Assembly: GCF_032854445.1 (NCBI RefSeq)
Contig: NC_088296.1
Coordinates: 622,001-686,000 of the forward strand
Direction: 5' to 3'
Origin: Liolophura sinensis
Taxonomy: Eukaryota > Mollusca > Polyplacophora > Chitonida > Chitonidae
DNA length: 64,000 nt
Program-made: the position numbers and the translations under genes
The notes under the pieces: model-generated
The model's database searches: none
What the model saw: the letters and a program-made list of their open reading frames with translations, nothing else
Told to the model about the DNA's origin: nothing
In this document: positions 43,369-51,595 of the stretch, piece after piece
Layout of the letters: each line of letters starts with the position of its first letter
How positions within the stretch are numbered: position 1 is the stretch's first letter

Positions 43369-43953
43369 CTAAGAGGCCGCGCCAAGTATGATGTTGAAGA
43401 TAAGTATAGATCCTGGGTTTATTCGTAGCATGGCCGTAGATATGGATTGCGCGCTAGGGCGCACGGTTTCTACACCTGTCGCCGCAGATACTGTGAAGTA
43501 ACCTGCTCCACCCAAAGCTATATGACAGTCGCTGGTTGGTACCCACGACACGAAAGAGGTTCCGGAGTTGAAAACTTTTTTCACCCGGGCTCCGGTGGTC
43601 TGGACCGTCATCGGGGACACCTTAACATCTACAAACCAATCGGGGTCGCGAGCTCTGGTAAGAACAAAGCGGTCTTCAAGGCGAATTAATCAGAGTTTTT
43701 GTTCTTCAATCACCTCAGACGGCGACCTGCGCTCTTGCTTTACAGAGGATGAGACATCTTCAAGGGAAGCAAACGTGGCAGGTTCTGCTTGCCTCCGCCC
43801 CCCCGCAATATTTTTGCGGATGTACTTGCCACTTTGAAACTCGAAGGCGTAGATTTTACCATTCTGGCCTTGTAGTTCGAACTTCGACACATCAGCCAAG
43901 TCGCTTAAAGACAGGCCCGCAGACCTGGGACCGGCTGCGTTCACCATATTCAT
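43369..43953 (-). pseudogene. Polinton protein of unknown function, one in-frame stop
   Basis: ATG at 43953 to a stop at 43369 is 194 codons with a TGA at 43692-43690. The first part contains SLSDLADVSKFELQGQNGK and a basic stretch. The second part is beta-rich (TGARVKKVFNSGTSFVSWVP, then PGSILIFNIILG). It lies directly downstream of the putative minor capsid gene, which ends at 43950 and overlaps it by four bases, as in a compact operon-like virus layout. A structural role is possible but not shown. Confidence 0.55.
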
Positions 43954-44609
43954 TGTATTTCTAGGGTAGCACTGAGGTACCCTACATTCATATACTTGCC
44001 GTTTTTGTCTAAAAGTGCCACGGTCAAGTGCTTTATATAATCGGCGCGCAAGGCTTTGTACTGTGGGTTGGGAAATGAAACCGTCTGCCCACAGTTAATC
44101 CCTTCACCAGTCACGGCGATGGCCTGAAGTAGTGTGGAACCGCCACTGAAATCTGAAGTTATTCTCACGTTTTCTGAGGTGCTCAGTTCATCTAAATGCA
44201 CGAAGACTTCTTTGTGTGTGACCAAGTTAGGCAGCGTGTCACCTTGAACAGTCCCCACTATGGGCGTCAACCCGTTGGAGAACCCTAAGATGGGGGCAAG
44301 CTCTATAAGCGGTAACGTGGTATTTTCTGTGGTGGTAAGGACTAGGCGGCCCGTGGCTTCATTCAATCCCAGAGAAAGCCTATGTGGGCGGAATATGTCC
44401 TTGTCCAGCGTACAGACATTGTAGTAGCCCGTCAGCACTTTAACATGTTTGCCATCAATCCAGAATCTCACTCCGGTGGGGATATTCACGCAGTTCGGGT
44501 AGAATGTTATCTCGCGAAGGGCGGTTTTGAGGCGGCCGTCGAGGTTGTTAAGGGCATGAGGCAGCGTGTGCTGTGCCCCATTTAGAATGTCAGTCAATGT
44601 GATGAACAT
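43950..44609 (-). CDS. Probable Polinton minor capsid (penton-like) protein
   Basis: An uninterrupted 219-codon frame from ATG 44609. It begins MFITLTDILNGAQHTLPHAL and has the general plan of the Polinton minor capsid protein, a single jelly roll: an early ALREITFYPNCVNIP strand, LTGYYNVCTLDKDIF, a middle LAPILGFSNG, EVFVHLDELSTSENV, and a C-terminal NPQYKALRAD and YMNVGYLSATLEI strand pair. It would form capsid vertices together with the major protein. It is one of the few intact frames here. The assignment rests on layout and remembered family pattern, not on a search. Confidence 0.5.
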   Translation of the reverse strand: MFITLTDILNGAQHTLPHALNNLDGRLKTALREITFYPNCVNIPTGVRFWIDGKHVKVLTGYYNVCTLDKDIFRPHRLSLGLNEATGRLVLTTTENTTLPLIELAPILGFSNGLTPIVGTVQGDTLPNLVTHKEVFVHLDELSTSENVRITSDFSGGSTLLQAIAVTGEGINCGQTVSFPNPQYKALRADYIKHLTVALLDKNGKYMNVGYLSATLEIQ

Positions 44610-45780
44610 CTTAGCGCCGATGAACAGCGAGGCTTACAGGTTCAATAGAGAGGCCACTTACAAGGCCGGGGCATTTCATAGTATCCAAACCCACGCAGAG
44701 CAGCTCACGCGATTTGACATCTACATCGATAAAAAGAAGACCTTTCCAGTCTAGTTCACAGATGTGTTGGCCAAATACCGGCTGCCACAGATAACCAGCA
44801 ATGACATTCTTCGGGCTTGAAACACCAATCCAATGCAATTCTGGCAGACCCAAGTGAACTTTGCGGTCTGGTGCGCAACCACGGGCTGTGGCGTCTCTGT
44901 AAAAGACCATCTTCTCGCCCCCGACCAACAAATAAGGGCCCTGTACACGTTCCATTTGTATTACCAAGTTAGGCGGATCTTGGAAGAGATCCAGGCCCCC
45001 CTGCCGCAAGACAAAGCCTGGGCGGCATTCAAAACCCCCCACGACGAGAGGGCCTACGAGAGGATTTGTAGGGAATTCCGCGTAGATACGCACACAGGCT
45101 GGAGGCGCATTGGGATGAATCACGGCCTCGGAGTGGCATATTACTATGTCACGAGAACAGGCTACAGCCCCATTGGCGATTGGATCTTCGATCCGAGCAG
45201 GATGTCGTTCTCTAGGAAGCCTACAGCGCTCCACGTCGACTGCATCGAGCAGGACGCCGAGGAGGCTTGGGCGTCGTTCATTGTCGACACATCCCAGGGA
45301 TTCACTCAGCCGGGCGTAGAGCGCCTAAACGATTCCATCCGGACATACGTGTGGGCTATTCTAGGCGCCCAAGCGCAAACAAGGGCGCGTATTCTAGGCA
45401 CGGGCACAGCCTTTGACGCGCAAAAACAGTTTGCCGCGAACGTTCAAGACGCTATTTCCTCTCCGATCGACCTTCCGTCTGCTATCAGACGCTACCAGGA
45501 CGTGCTACAGTATGCCGGGAGCGCTGTAGACTTTGTGTATGGCATAGGCCTATATATGGCCCCCAGCGACATGCTTCTGCAGATCGGCCATGTGGCGAAC
45601 TACAACAACAAAATCGTCGTGGCCACAGAGGACCAGAAGCTAGGCGCCACTGAGGGTGTGAACGCTAAAGTGTCGCCCACTTTGCACAAGCGCGCACCTT
45701 CCCACGGGATCGTTGAGCCACAAGAAATCGTCCCACCACCCACCGCGCGCGTTGATGCCGCCGAACCCCTATTTCCGTAG
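44602..45780 (+). pseudogene. Conserved Polinton protein, two in-frame stops
   Basis: Reading from ATG 44602 (or 44620, which avoids overlap with the divergent gene) to the stop at 45780 gives one frame of about 390 codons. It is broken by TAG at 44752-44754 and TGA near 44818. The long open part begins FWQTQVNFAVWCATTGCGVS. It includes LYTFHLYYQVRRILEE, GFTQPGVERLNDSIRTYVWA, LGTGTAFDAQKQFAANVQD and QYAGSAVDFVYGIGLYMAP. I recognise this as a recurrent hypothetical protein of invertebrate Polintons. Its function is unknown to me. The minus-strand frame at 44611-45234 is its shadow. Confidence 0.75.
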
Positions 45781-45813
45781 GAAAAGAATCACGATGCGGA
45801 GGTTGGTATCGGC

Positions 45814-46178
45814 TTACTGCTGCTGTAGACTATGCGTTAAACACTTGCGCACAGCCACGAGCATTAGGCCACCTACTGTGACGACTAAAGCCCAGACATT
45901 ATCGGGCATCCACCCAGCCGCTTTCACGAGAAGGTTCAGTAGCCAGGACACCATACTGCCAATAATACCCGCAATCGCAGAGGCAGCCTTCCCAGCCAGC
46001 TTGCCAAGGGCGCGCGCCAGGGACCGGAGATGCTTTTCACCCATTCTTTAAGACCACGCCCGTCGGATGGAGGTGGCGTTGGCTGGATGCCCCCGCCGGA
46101 CCCACCAGTCAGCGCCAACTTTATCGCTAGCCCCAGTGTCGAGATCGCCATCCCAAATGCCGTGAGAATGGAGACCAC
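45814..46178 (-). pseudogene. Polinton membrane-associated protein, frameshifted
   Basis: Two overlapping minus frames make one gene. 46178 onward gives VSILTAFGMAISTLGLAIKL, then a Gly/Pro linker and GLKEWVK. 46044-45814 then gives LRSLARALGKLAGKAASAIA, SMVSWLLNLLVKAAGWM and a final span (NVWALVVTVGGLMLVAV). The join near 46035 needs a one-base shift. The pattern is an N-terminal span, an amphipathic alanine-rich helix and a C-terminal span. It may be a membrane-acting virion protein like the small lytic proteins of related viruses; that is inference. Confidence 0.6.
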
Positions 46179-46204
46179 GGTTATTCCCTGCTCCCGGAAG
46201 AGAG

Positions 46205-46546
46205 TTATCGCATGGGAAGAGGAGAGTCGTTTATCGTTTCAAGAGCCCGCCCGACCTCACTATCCGTAAAGCTTGTATCCAGTGTGTGGATAGCATCATC
46301 GGCCTTTTTCGCTGCTTGGATTAAATCCTTCAGCTCCATGGTATCTGCCTCGTCGGCCGCGGCACCGAGTTCTGAACTCGCTGTCTCCAGGACTGCGACT
46401 GCTGCCGGATGCAACGATGGCTGTTTTTTGCTTCTTCTCCAGCCTTCAAAGCCCAGCCCCTTCCGAATAGCATCACCCCCTCCTCTTTGATTGGCGATTG
46501 ATGAGAGGGCTAGCGGTTCACCTGTTCGTGTGTTGATGAGGTCCAC
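46205..46546 (-). CDS. Small Polinton protein, start codon apparently lost
   Basis: The frame is open for 113 codons but begins with GTG where an ATG would be expected (GTGGACCTCATCAAC), six bases after the stop of the upstream gene. It is helical and alanine-rich (ELKDLIQAAKKADDAIHTLD) and ends in SPLPMR. It is a recurrent small ORF of these elements in my recollection. Function unknown. Confidence 0.5.
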   Translation of the reverse strand: MDLINTRTGEPLALSSIANQRGGGDAIRKGLGFEGWRRSKKQPSLHPAAVAVLETASSELGAAADEADTMELKDLIQAAKKADDAIHTLDTSFTDSEVGRALETINDSPLPMR

Positions 46547-46552
46547 CTTGGG

Positions 46553-46855
46553 TTACTTCTTGAGTATCAGACGCCCAACTTTGTCAATCGTAAACTTTTC
46601 CATGACATCCTCAAGGTGGGATGGGGTAAAGTTGGGAAAATCCTCCGCCATGAATTTGTAATAAGCGTCCTTCGTCAGATCTCGTTCAAGGATTTGGGGG
46701 GTCGCACCCAGGCTTTCTTGCTCGGTAGCATTATTACTTGTAAAGAGAGAGGTCTGTAAGTCGGCGCCGTCTTGGGCGTCGTTGTTGTCCTCTCGGCCTT
46801 TGTCGACCTCTTGGGCGTCGCCGAACACCGGATCATCTAAGTCGAAGTCTGCCAT
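46553..46855 (-). CDS. Small acidic Polinton protein
   Basis: ATG at 46855 gives 100 codons starting MADFDLDDPVFGDAQEV; an upstream in-frame extension is probably not translated. It is strongly acidic in the first half and ends with a helical segment (LEDVMEKFTIDKVGRLILKK). It is divergent from the capsid gene that starts 44 bases away, so the two may share a bidirectional promoter. Function unknown. Confidence 0.55.
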   Translation of the reverse strand: MADFDLDDPVFGDAQEVDKGREDNNDAQDGADLQTSLFTSNNATEQESLGATPQILERDLTKDAYYKFMAEDFPNFTPSHLEDVMEKFTIDKVGRLILKK

Positions 46856-46898
46856 AATCCTCGTATTGAACATTGCAATGTATGCCTTCAATACAATA

Positions 46899-48120
46899 AT
46901 GGATGCATACGGACGCAGGCTAAACCCTTTCAGAACACTCCGTAAGCCTCGGGGGCTGCAAGGTGTACGGCAGTCCTTAGTCGTCGCCAACAACCCGAGT
47001 ACGATCGACCAGAATCAACAACTCTTGGTCCGCTTCCCCAACCTCGGCCCAAATGACGTCATTACCGTGCGCTTGGCCTTCTCGATCGCGATCAATTCAA
47101 CCGACCTAAACGCCACAGTGGTCGGGAATCTCGGACGCGCAGTAGTCAAGAAAACCACGATCAGAATCAGCGGGAATGAGGTAATGTCCATCGACGACTC
47201 TGATGTGTTTCACTGCTACGGCGACGTATGGATGACCAAAAACGAACGGTGGAATGCGGCCTAAATAGGCATCGGCAGCGAAAACATGCTTAAACTTCGA
47301 GTCGGAGAAGAGGAAGCAGATGACGACGATACAGGAGAAAAAGCCATCGCTCACGCTTCTAGATAGCCACATGACATTCTGCCAGAGTGCCTTGGCCGAC
47401 CGACTGGAGTACGAACTGACGTTCAACGATTACAGTCGGGTCATCCAGGCAAGAGCCCACGCGACTTACACCATCGACAACATCAGCTTGGAGTTCGATA
47501 TGGTCACCAAAGAGGAGCTCGCTAGACAGATCCGCACCCAGCTTGCCGGGGGCGTCTCCATTCTGTATGATCACGTTATCCGCCACCGAAAGTTTGTGAA
47601 GGACAAGTCTGATACTCTCTGGAACATAAACCTGAACACGCCCGCGAGAGCAATGAAGGGCATCCTTATGCTGTTCGAGACTAAAGGAACCCCGTGGAAG
47701 AGGAGGTCGGAATCCTTCTACAACCCGAAGATCACCAAAGTAGAAGTCACAATAAAAAACAGTTGTACAGCCAGGGCATGCAGGCGTACCAGCAATGGGA
47801 CGAGGTCCAGAGGTTCTTCCCCTGCTCACCCTACGGAAGCGGGACCCTGAGGTGGCCAGGGTCATTAAAGACTTAGGCTTGGCAGACGTCTCCCTGGAAG
47901 AGTTCTTGACGCACAAGCACGCCTTCTGGCTTGACCTTCGGCCAAGCGACGATGACGAGCTGCATGTCAGTGGGAGGCGCGTTCTGAACGCCAGCGAGGG
48001 GATTACGATACAGTGACAAAAGAGAGAAAAGATCCCGGCGTGTTGAACGTATATCTCTATGTGATCATGGACGCAAAGCTGCACATCCAGAATGGTAAAT
48101 TCGTTAGCGCGCTTTATTGA
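46899..48120 (+). pseudogene. Polinton major capsid protein (double jelly roll), broken
   Basis: The major capsid protein forms the trimeric capsomer of the presumed virion. Translation from ATG 46899 gives LRKPRGLQGVRQSLVV, NNPSTIDQNQQLLVRFPN, then strands ending FHCYGDVWMTKNERWN. A TAA follows at 47262-47264. The frame changes near 47340 (SHMTFCQSALADRLEYELTF) and carries on to TPARAMKGILMLFETKG. It changes again near 47750 and 47830 (VIKDLGLADVSLEEFL, WLDLRPSDDDELH), and once more before the last residues (GVLNVYLYVIMDAKL) at 48120. With one stop and at least four frame changes in about 400 codons, no capsid can be made. Confidence 0.8.
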
Positions 48121-48705
48121 TGACGCCCACTGCGCGATTATCTGTGGGCAGACGAACTGCGGCAAAACAGTCTTCGTGCTGGACCTGCTTTAGGGGCCTT
48201 TCCGCGGTTTCTTTCATCACATTGTGATCCTGTGCCCCACTCTTAAGCATAACGAGGCGTACCGGCGGCGATGGATACTGTCTGACCCTGAGGTCTATGG
48301 TTTTGATAACGGCGAGCGCCTCAACGAATGCCTGAGAGCTTTCTACAGATATTTCGAGGGGGAGTCCACCCTATACATCATTGATGATTGTAGCGCGTTG
48401 GAGGCGATGAAGAAGAAACAAAAAATGCTGTCATTTATGGCTTTCTCGGACCGTCATGCAAAGCAAAGCGTCTGGTTCCTCACTCAGAAATACAACGCCG
48501 TCCTCAAACACTTTCGCGAGCAGACAAGGTGGGTGGCTTTATTCCACTGCAAAGATCGGCACTCGTTCAACGAATGCCGGAGGAGAACCACATCATCGAG
48601 GCCGAGAGCGAAAAGGCAGAGGTTCGACAGAAGCTCAAGAGCAATCCGCATTCTAAGCTCCTGCAAATAACTGATACTCCCGCCACATCTAAGATTATAT
48701 ATTAG
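48092..48705 (+). pseudogene. Polinton DNA-packaging ATPase (FtsK/HerA type), broken
   Basis: This ATPase would pump the element genome into the capsid. ATG at 48092 overlaps the end of the capsid gene by 29 bases. The Walker A motif GQTNCGKT is at residues 19-26. A TAG follows at 48191-48193. The frame then continues with GFFHHIVILCPTLKHNEAY. Walker B is in TLYIIDDCSALE, followed by the sensor-like VWFLTQKYNAVL. Near 48575 a frame change follows HSFNE, and the C-terminal part (LKSNPHSKLLQITD) ends at 48705. The usual length for the family is about 200 residues, as here. Nucleotide-binding residues are intact but the gene has a stop and a frameshift. Confidence 0.85.
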
Positions 48706-48730
48706 GTGTAGGCGCCCCTTCGTATTAAGC

Positions 48731-49336
48731 ATGGACACCGACGAGCTTATAGACGAGATTCTGGGCGCAGAGGAGGAGCCCGGCCCCGGCCCCAGCGAAC
48801 AGCCCGGCCGAAGCAAACAGCCCGACCCCAGCCAACAAGATGATGCACGGCAGCTCAGGGTTAGGCTGGCGGCACTTGCGGTGGGTGGTCGGGCTAAGCG
48901 ATATCTGGGAAAAGACGTAACAGCCGCTGAGATCGACGCCATGAGCGACGAAGACGTTGAAAAGCTGCATTTCCGGTACGAGGCTAAGCTCGGTGCACGG
49001 ATAGTTATCGGTCTCGGAGGTATATTCTTGAGATCCTATGTAAGGGCGGCCATCTGGCTCCTACCAATCCCACCCGAGAATCGACCAATGCTCATGGCAC
49101 AGCTCGCCACCGACCCATTTGTTGAACAGGCGCTTAGCAGTGCTAGCTGCTGGCTATACTACTGCTATGGTAAGTACTTGGCACCGTTAACCATGGCGCT
49201 GACCACTGCTGAGCACTGCTCATTAAAACACCACTGCTGTACTAGAAATGAGCCGTATGATCCAGCGGAATATGCGTACAACGAATCCGGAAGGCCCGAA
49301 GGAAGTGGAGGGGGTGACAGCGGATTCTACGAATGA
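48731..49336 (+). CDS. Conserved Polinton protein downstream of the ATPase
   Basis: 201 codons from ATG 48731. The start is acidic (MDTDELIDEILGAEEEPGPG), followed by a Pro/Gln-rich linker. A conserved-looking part follows: RYLGKDVTAAEIDAMSDEDV, LPIPPENRPMLMAQL and CYGKYLAPLTMALTTAEHC. I recognise it as a recurrent Polinton ORF of unknown function. The last ~30 codons overlap the next gene in another frame and have a different character, so the true stop may have been lost by a small frameshift near 49235. Confidence 0.6.
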   Translation: MDTDELIDEILGAEEEPGPGPSEQPGRSKQPDPSQQDDARQLRVRLAALAVGGRAKRYLGKDVTAAEIDAMSDEDVEKLHFRYEAKLGARIVIGLGGIFLRSYVRAAIWLLPIPPENRPMLMAQLATDPFVEQALSSASCWLYYCYGKYLAPLTMALTTAEHCSLKHHCCTRNEPYDPAEYAYNESGRPEGSGGGDSGFYE

Positions 49337-49729
49337 CGGCCCTGCGAAGAATCCCCAAAAAGTCGCTGCGGGTCGAGCGGGTGCTGCAGCGAGAAAAGCC
49401 AAGGCTGAAAAGCTCAAGGACGAGCTTTGCGAAGCAAAGGCTGCTTTGCTTGTCGCAGCTGATTCCACCAAGAAACAGCCGAAGGAGGCCCCGCGAAGGA
49501 ACCGGATTCTACGAAGGCACCCGACTGGAGGGCGCCCCTGGCGTTATTAGGCGTTGGCAGCCTTGCAGTACTAGTGTTGCTACGCGTGTGGCGCAGCCAC
49601 CATACAGCACATGCACGAGGTGCAGATATTACACCGCGTGCAGATATCACGCCGCAAGAAAAGAATCTCCATTTGAATACACGTCGCGACCCTTTCTATA
49701 TAGATCAGCATGCCTACTCCACCCAGTGA
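49248..49729 (+). pseudogene. Polinton single-span membrane protein, frameshifted
   Basis: ATG at 49248 begins with polar sequence, then the basic, alanine-rich helix RAGAAARKAKAEKLKDELCE. Near 49500 the frame changes. The continuation encodes one membrane span (LALLGVGSLAVLVLLRVW) and a tail ending DPFYIDQHAYSTQ at 49729. The gene order and the (A/K)-rich helix-span-DPFY plan recur in invertebrate Polintons. Function unknown. Confidence 0.55.
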
Positions 49730-49949
49730 CGGAAAAATGCTAGTCAACGCGGCCTACCACGCCGCTGTTGTCTCTCTCCTGGCTACTGGGTAGGCTCGTC
49801 TCGGCCAGATGTTCCTGAAAGGAGCCATCCCAAAGCTGGACTTAACACCCCGAGACGTCGGCATGGTCATTGCAGATATAGGCCTGGCCATGTTTTCGAA
49901 GGACCTGCTAAGTAAACAAGGGCTCATTCCTCCCAATATAATCAAGTAG
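49710..49949 (+). pseudogene. Small Polinton protein, one in-frame stop
   Basis: ATG at 49710 overlaps the previous gene by 20 bases. There are 79 codons with TAG at 49791-49793. It includes NAAYHAAVVSLLATG and, after the stop, LDLTPRDVGMVIADIGLAM and LLSKQGLIPPNIIK. It has two amphipathic or membrane-like helices. It recurs in these elements; function unknown. Confidence 0.6.
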
Positions 49950-49951
49950 TA

Positions 49952-50388
49952 ATGACCTCCATCGCAATGATGATGGGCGGCGCCCTCGTAAACGCTTTGG
50001 CCTTCAGCGGGAGCAGCTATATGTTTTCGATGGTTAGGAGGTCTGGTGTTGACGAAGAGCGGAGGCGGCATGACCGCGCTGTAGGGCAGCTCCAAGCCGC
50101 CCAGGAAAAATGGGCCCGAAAGCGCACTGAGCGCTTGGACTGGATCAACGATGAACTCCGCCGCCAGGGCCACGCTGTCCAAACATTCCGGGATGTCGAC
50201 GCTGCAATCCGCAAGAATTCTAGGGTCACGGGCAAAACTCACGCGAGGCGCTACTGGGCTTAGAGCCACAGCTCTCCGATTTCTATGTGCCTAGTGAAGA
50301 TCAAAAACACCGCGAGATGACCTTCGTCATCCTGGGGATGTGTGTGGTTGGGGGTGTGAGTTACGGAATTGCAAAACTCACCAAGTAA
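49952..50388 (+). pseudogene. Polinton membrane and coiled-coil protein, frameshifted
   Basis: It starts at ATG 49952, two bases after the previous stop. An N-terminal hydrophobic helix (IAMMMGGALVNALAFSGSS) is followed by a long charged helix (RRHDRAVGQLQAAQEKWARK, LDWINDELRRQGHAVQTF). Near 50240 the frame changes. The continuation LSDFYVPSEDQKHREMTFVI ends with a second span and AKLTK at 50388. The spacing to the upstream gene suggests a single transcript. Confidence 0.6.
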
Positions 50389-50430
50389 TCCGAACTGACT
50401 GTGCCGACTCGCCATCGAGCTCCTCGCCGT

Positions 50431-51557
50431 ATGGGAGGCACGATCTTAGTAGTGAGGTGGTTCGACGCGTTTTTCCGAAGACCGAGTTGCTTGAGACATC
50501 TTTTTCGTCGCAAATCTGTTAGAGGGCTGCTAGAATACCTTGATGACATGGCTAGTAAAGTGTCTGCTCGCCTGGCAAATATCTACTACAGCCCTCGTGG
50601 GTACTGGAAGGGCCGCGCGGCCATCTAGAAACTTGCCACTGCGGTTAAAGTCTCCGAAGATGTGGTCCGGGCGTGGCTAAAAAAGCAGGCTATCTGGCAG
50701 ATATACCTGCCTCGTCCCAGAAAAATACCCAGGCCTATGTTCGATGTTTCCACGCCAAATGACATGCACCAAGCCGATCTTCTATTTCTACCACACGATC
50801 GGCGAAGCCGGAAGCTGTATAAGTACGCGCTGACAGTTGTTGATGTCGCTTCTTGCTAAAAGGAGGCGAAACCTCTGGCTACTAAAGATTCCAGAGAAGT
50901 CGCTCTCTCTTGCATTTACAAGCATGGACCACTGAGATGGCCGAAACTTCTCCAAGTTCACCCTGGGCTCGAGTTTATGGGTGCGGTGAGCAAACTGCTT
51001 GCCAAACACGATGTCACAGTCCGCCGAGGCGGCGTGGATATCCACCGAGACCAAGACATAGTGGAGCGTTTCAACCGTACTCTGGCTGAGCGGCTCTTTG
51101 GACATCAGTACGCCAAGGAGCTGCACCTCCCTCCCGAACACCAGTCTACTGAATGGGTGGCTCGGCTGCCCTCTGCTGTGGCCGCTCTGAATAACGAGAC
51201 GAGACTGATCGGTAAAAAGCCTAAAGACGCCATCAAGGCAGAAGGGGTGCCCCATAAGCCTTCCTCGACGGTTCCAGGTCGTCCCGTTGGACTTAATGAG
51301 CGGAAGATCCCCTAGGGTGTTGGCGTTTGTTATCTCTATCAGCCTGGAGAGCTGGAGGGCGGCCGACGTCGCGTGACTGATCCTGTGTGGTCTCTAGAGA
51401 TATATCGGCTTGGATGCTCTGTCACAAAGCCTAATGAACCCGTGCTGTACTATCTAGACGATGCGTCGGATGGCCCGCGACGGGATTCGTTCGTGAGGAG
51501 TTTCTCATAGTGCCTCCCGATACTCAGATTCCCCCGGATGGGGTTCTACGGCGCTAG
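50431..51557 (+). pseudogene. Polinton integrase (retroviral type), three stops and a catalytic change
   Basis: This integrase inserts the element DNA and makes the 6-bp target duplication. One frame runs from ATG 50431 (a later ATG is at 50548) with stops at 50626-50628, 50857-50859 and 51313-51315. The DDE core shows the first Asp in HQADLLFLPHD. The second lies in LLQVHPGLEFMGAV, where the usual Asp of DPG has become His. The Glu is in DIVERFNRTLAERLFG. After the core comes a C-terminal SH3/chromodomain-like part (GVCYLYQPGELEGG, DPVWSLEIYRL). A final frame change near 51480 precedes VPPDTQIPPDGVL at 51557. It ends 39 bases from the convergent polymerase stop. Inactive. Confidence 0.87.
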
Positions 51558-51595
51558 TAGTTCCTCGAAGAGGATGTCCCAAACTGCGGTTGCCT

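Noticed and set aside
44611-45234. 207-codon minus-strand frame as a gene
   Set aside because: It lies wholly opposite the conserved plus-strand Polinton gene 44602-45780 and has no recognisable character of its own.
47359-48165. 268-codon minus-strand frame
   Set aside because: It is the shadow of the GC-rich major capsid gene; the plus-strand frames carry the recognisable capsid sequence.
48484-48942. 152-codon minus-strand frame
   Set aside because: It is antisense to the packaging ATPase and the following Polinton gene; low-complexity Ser/Ala/Leu composition.
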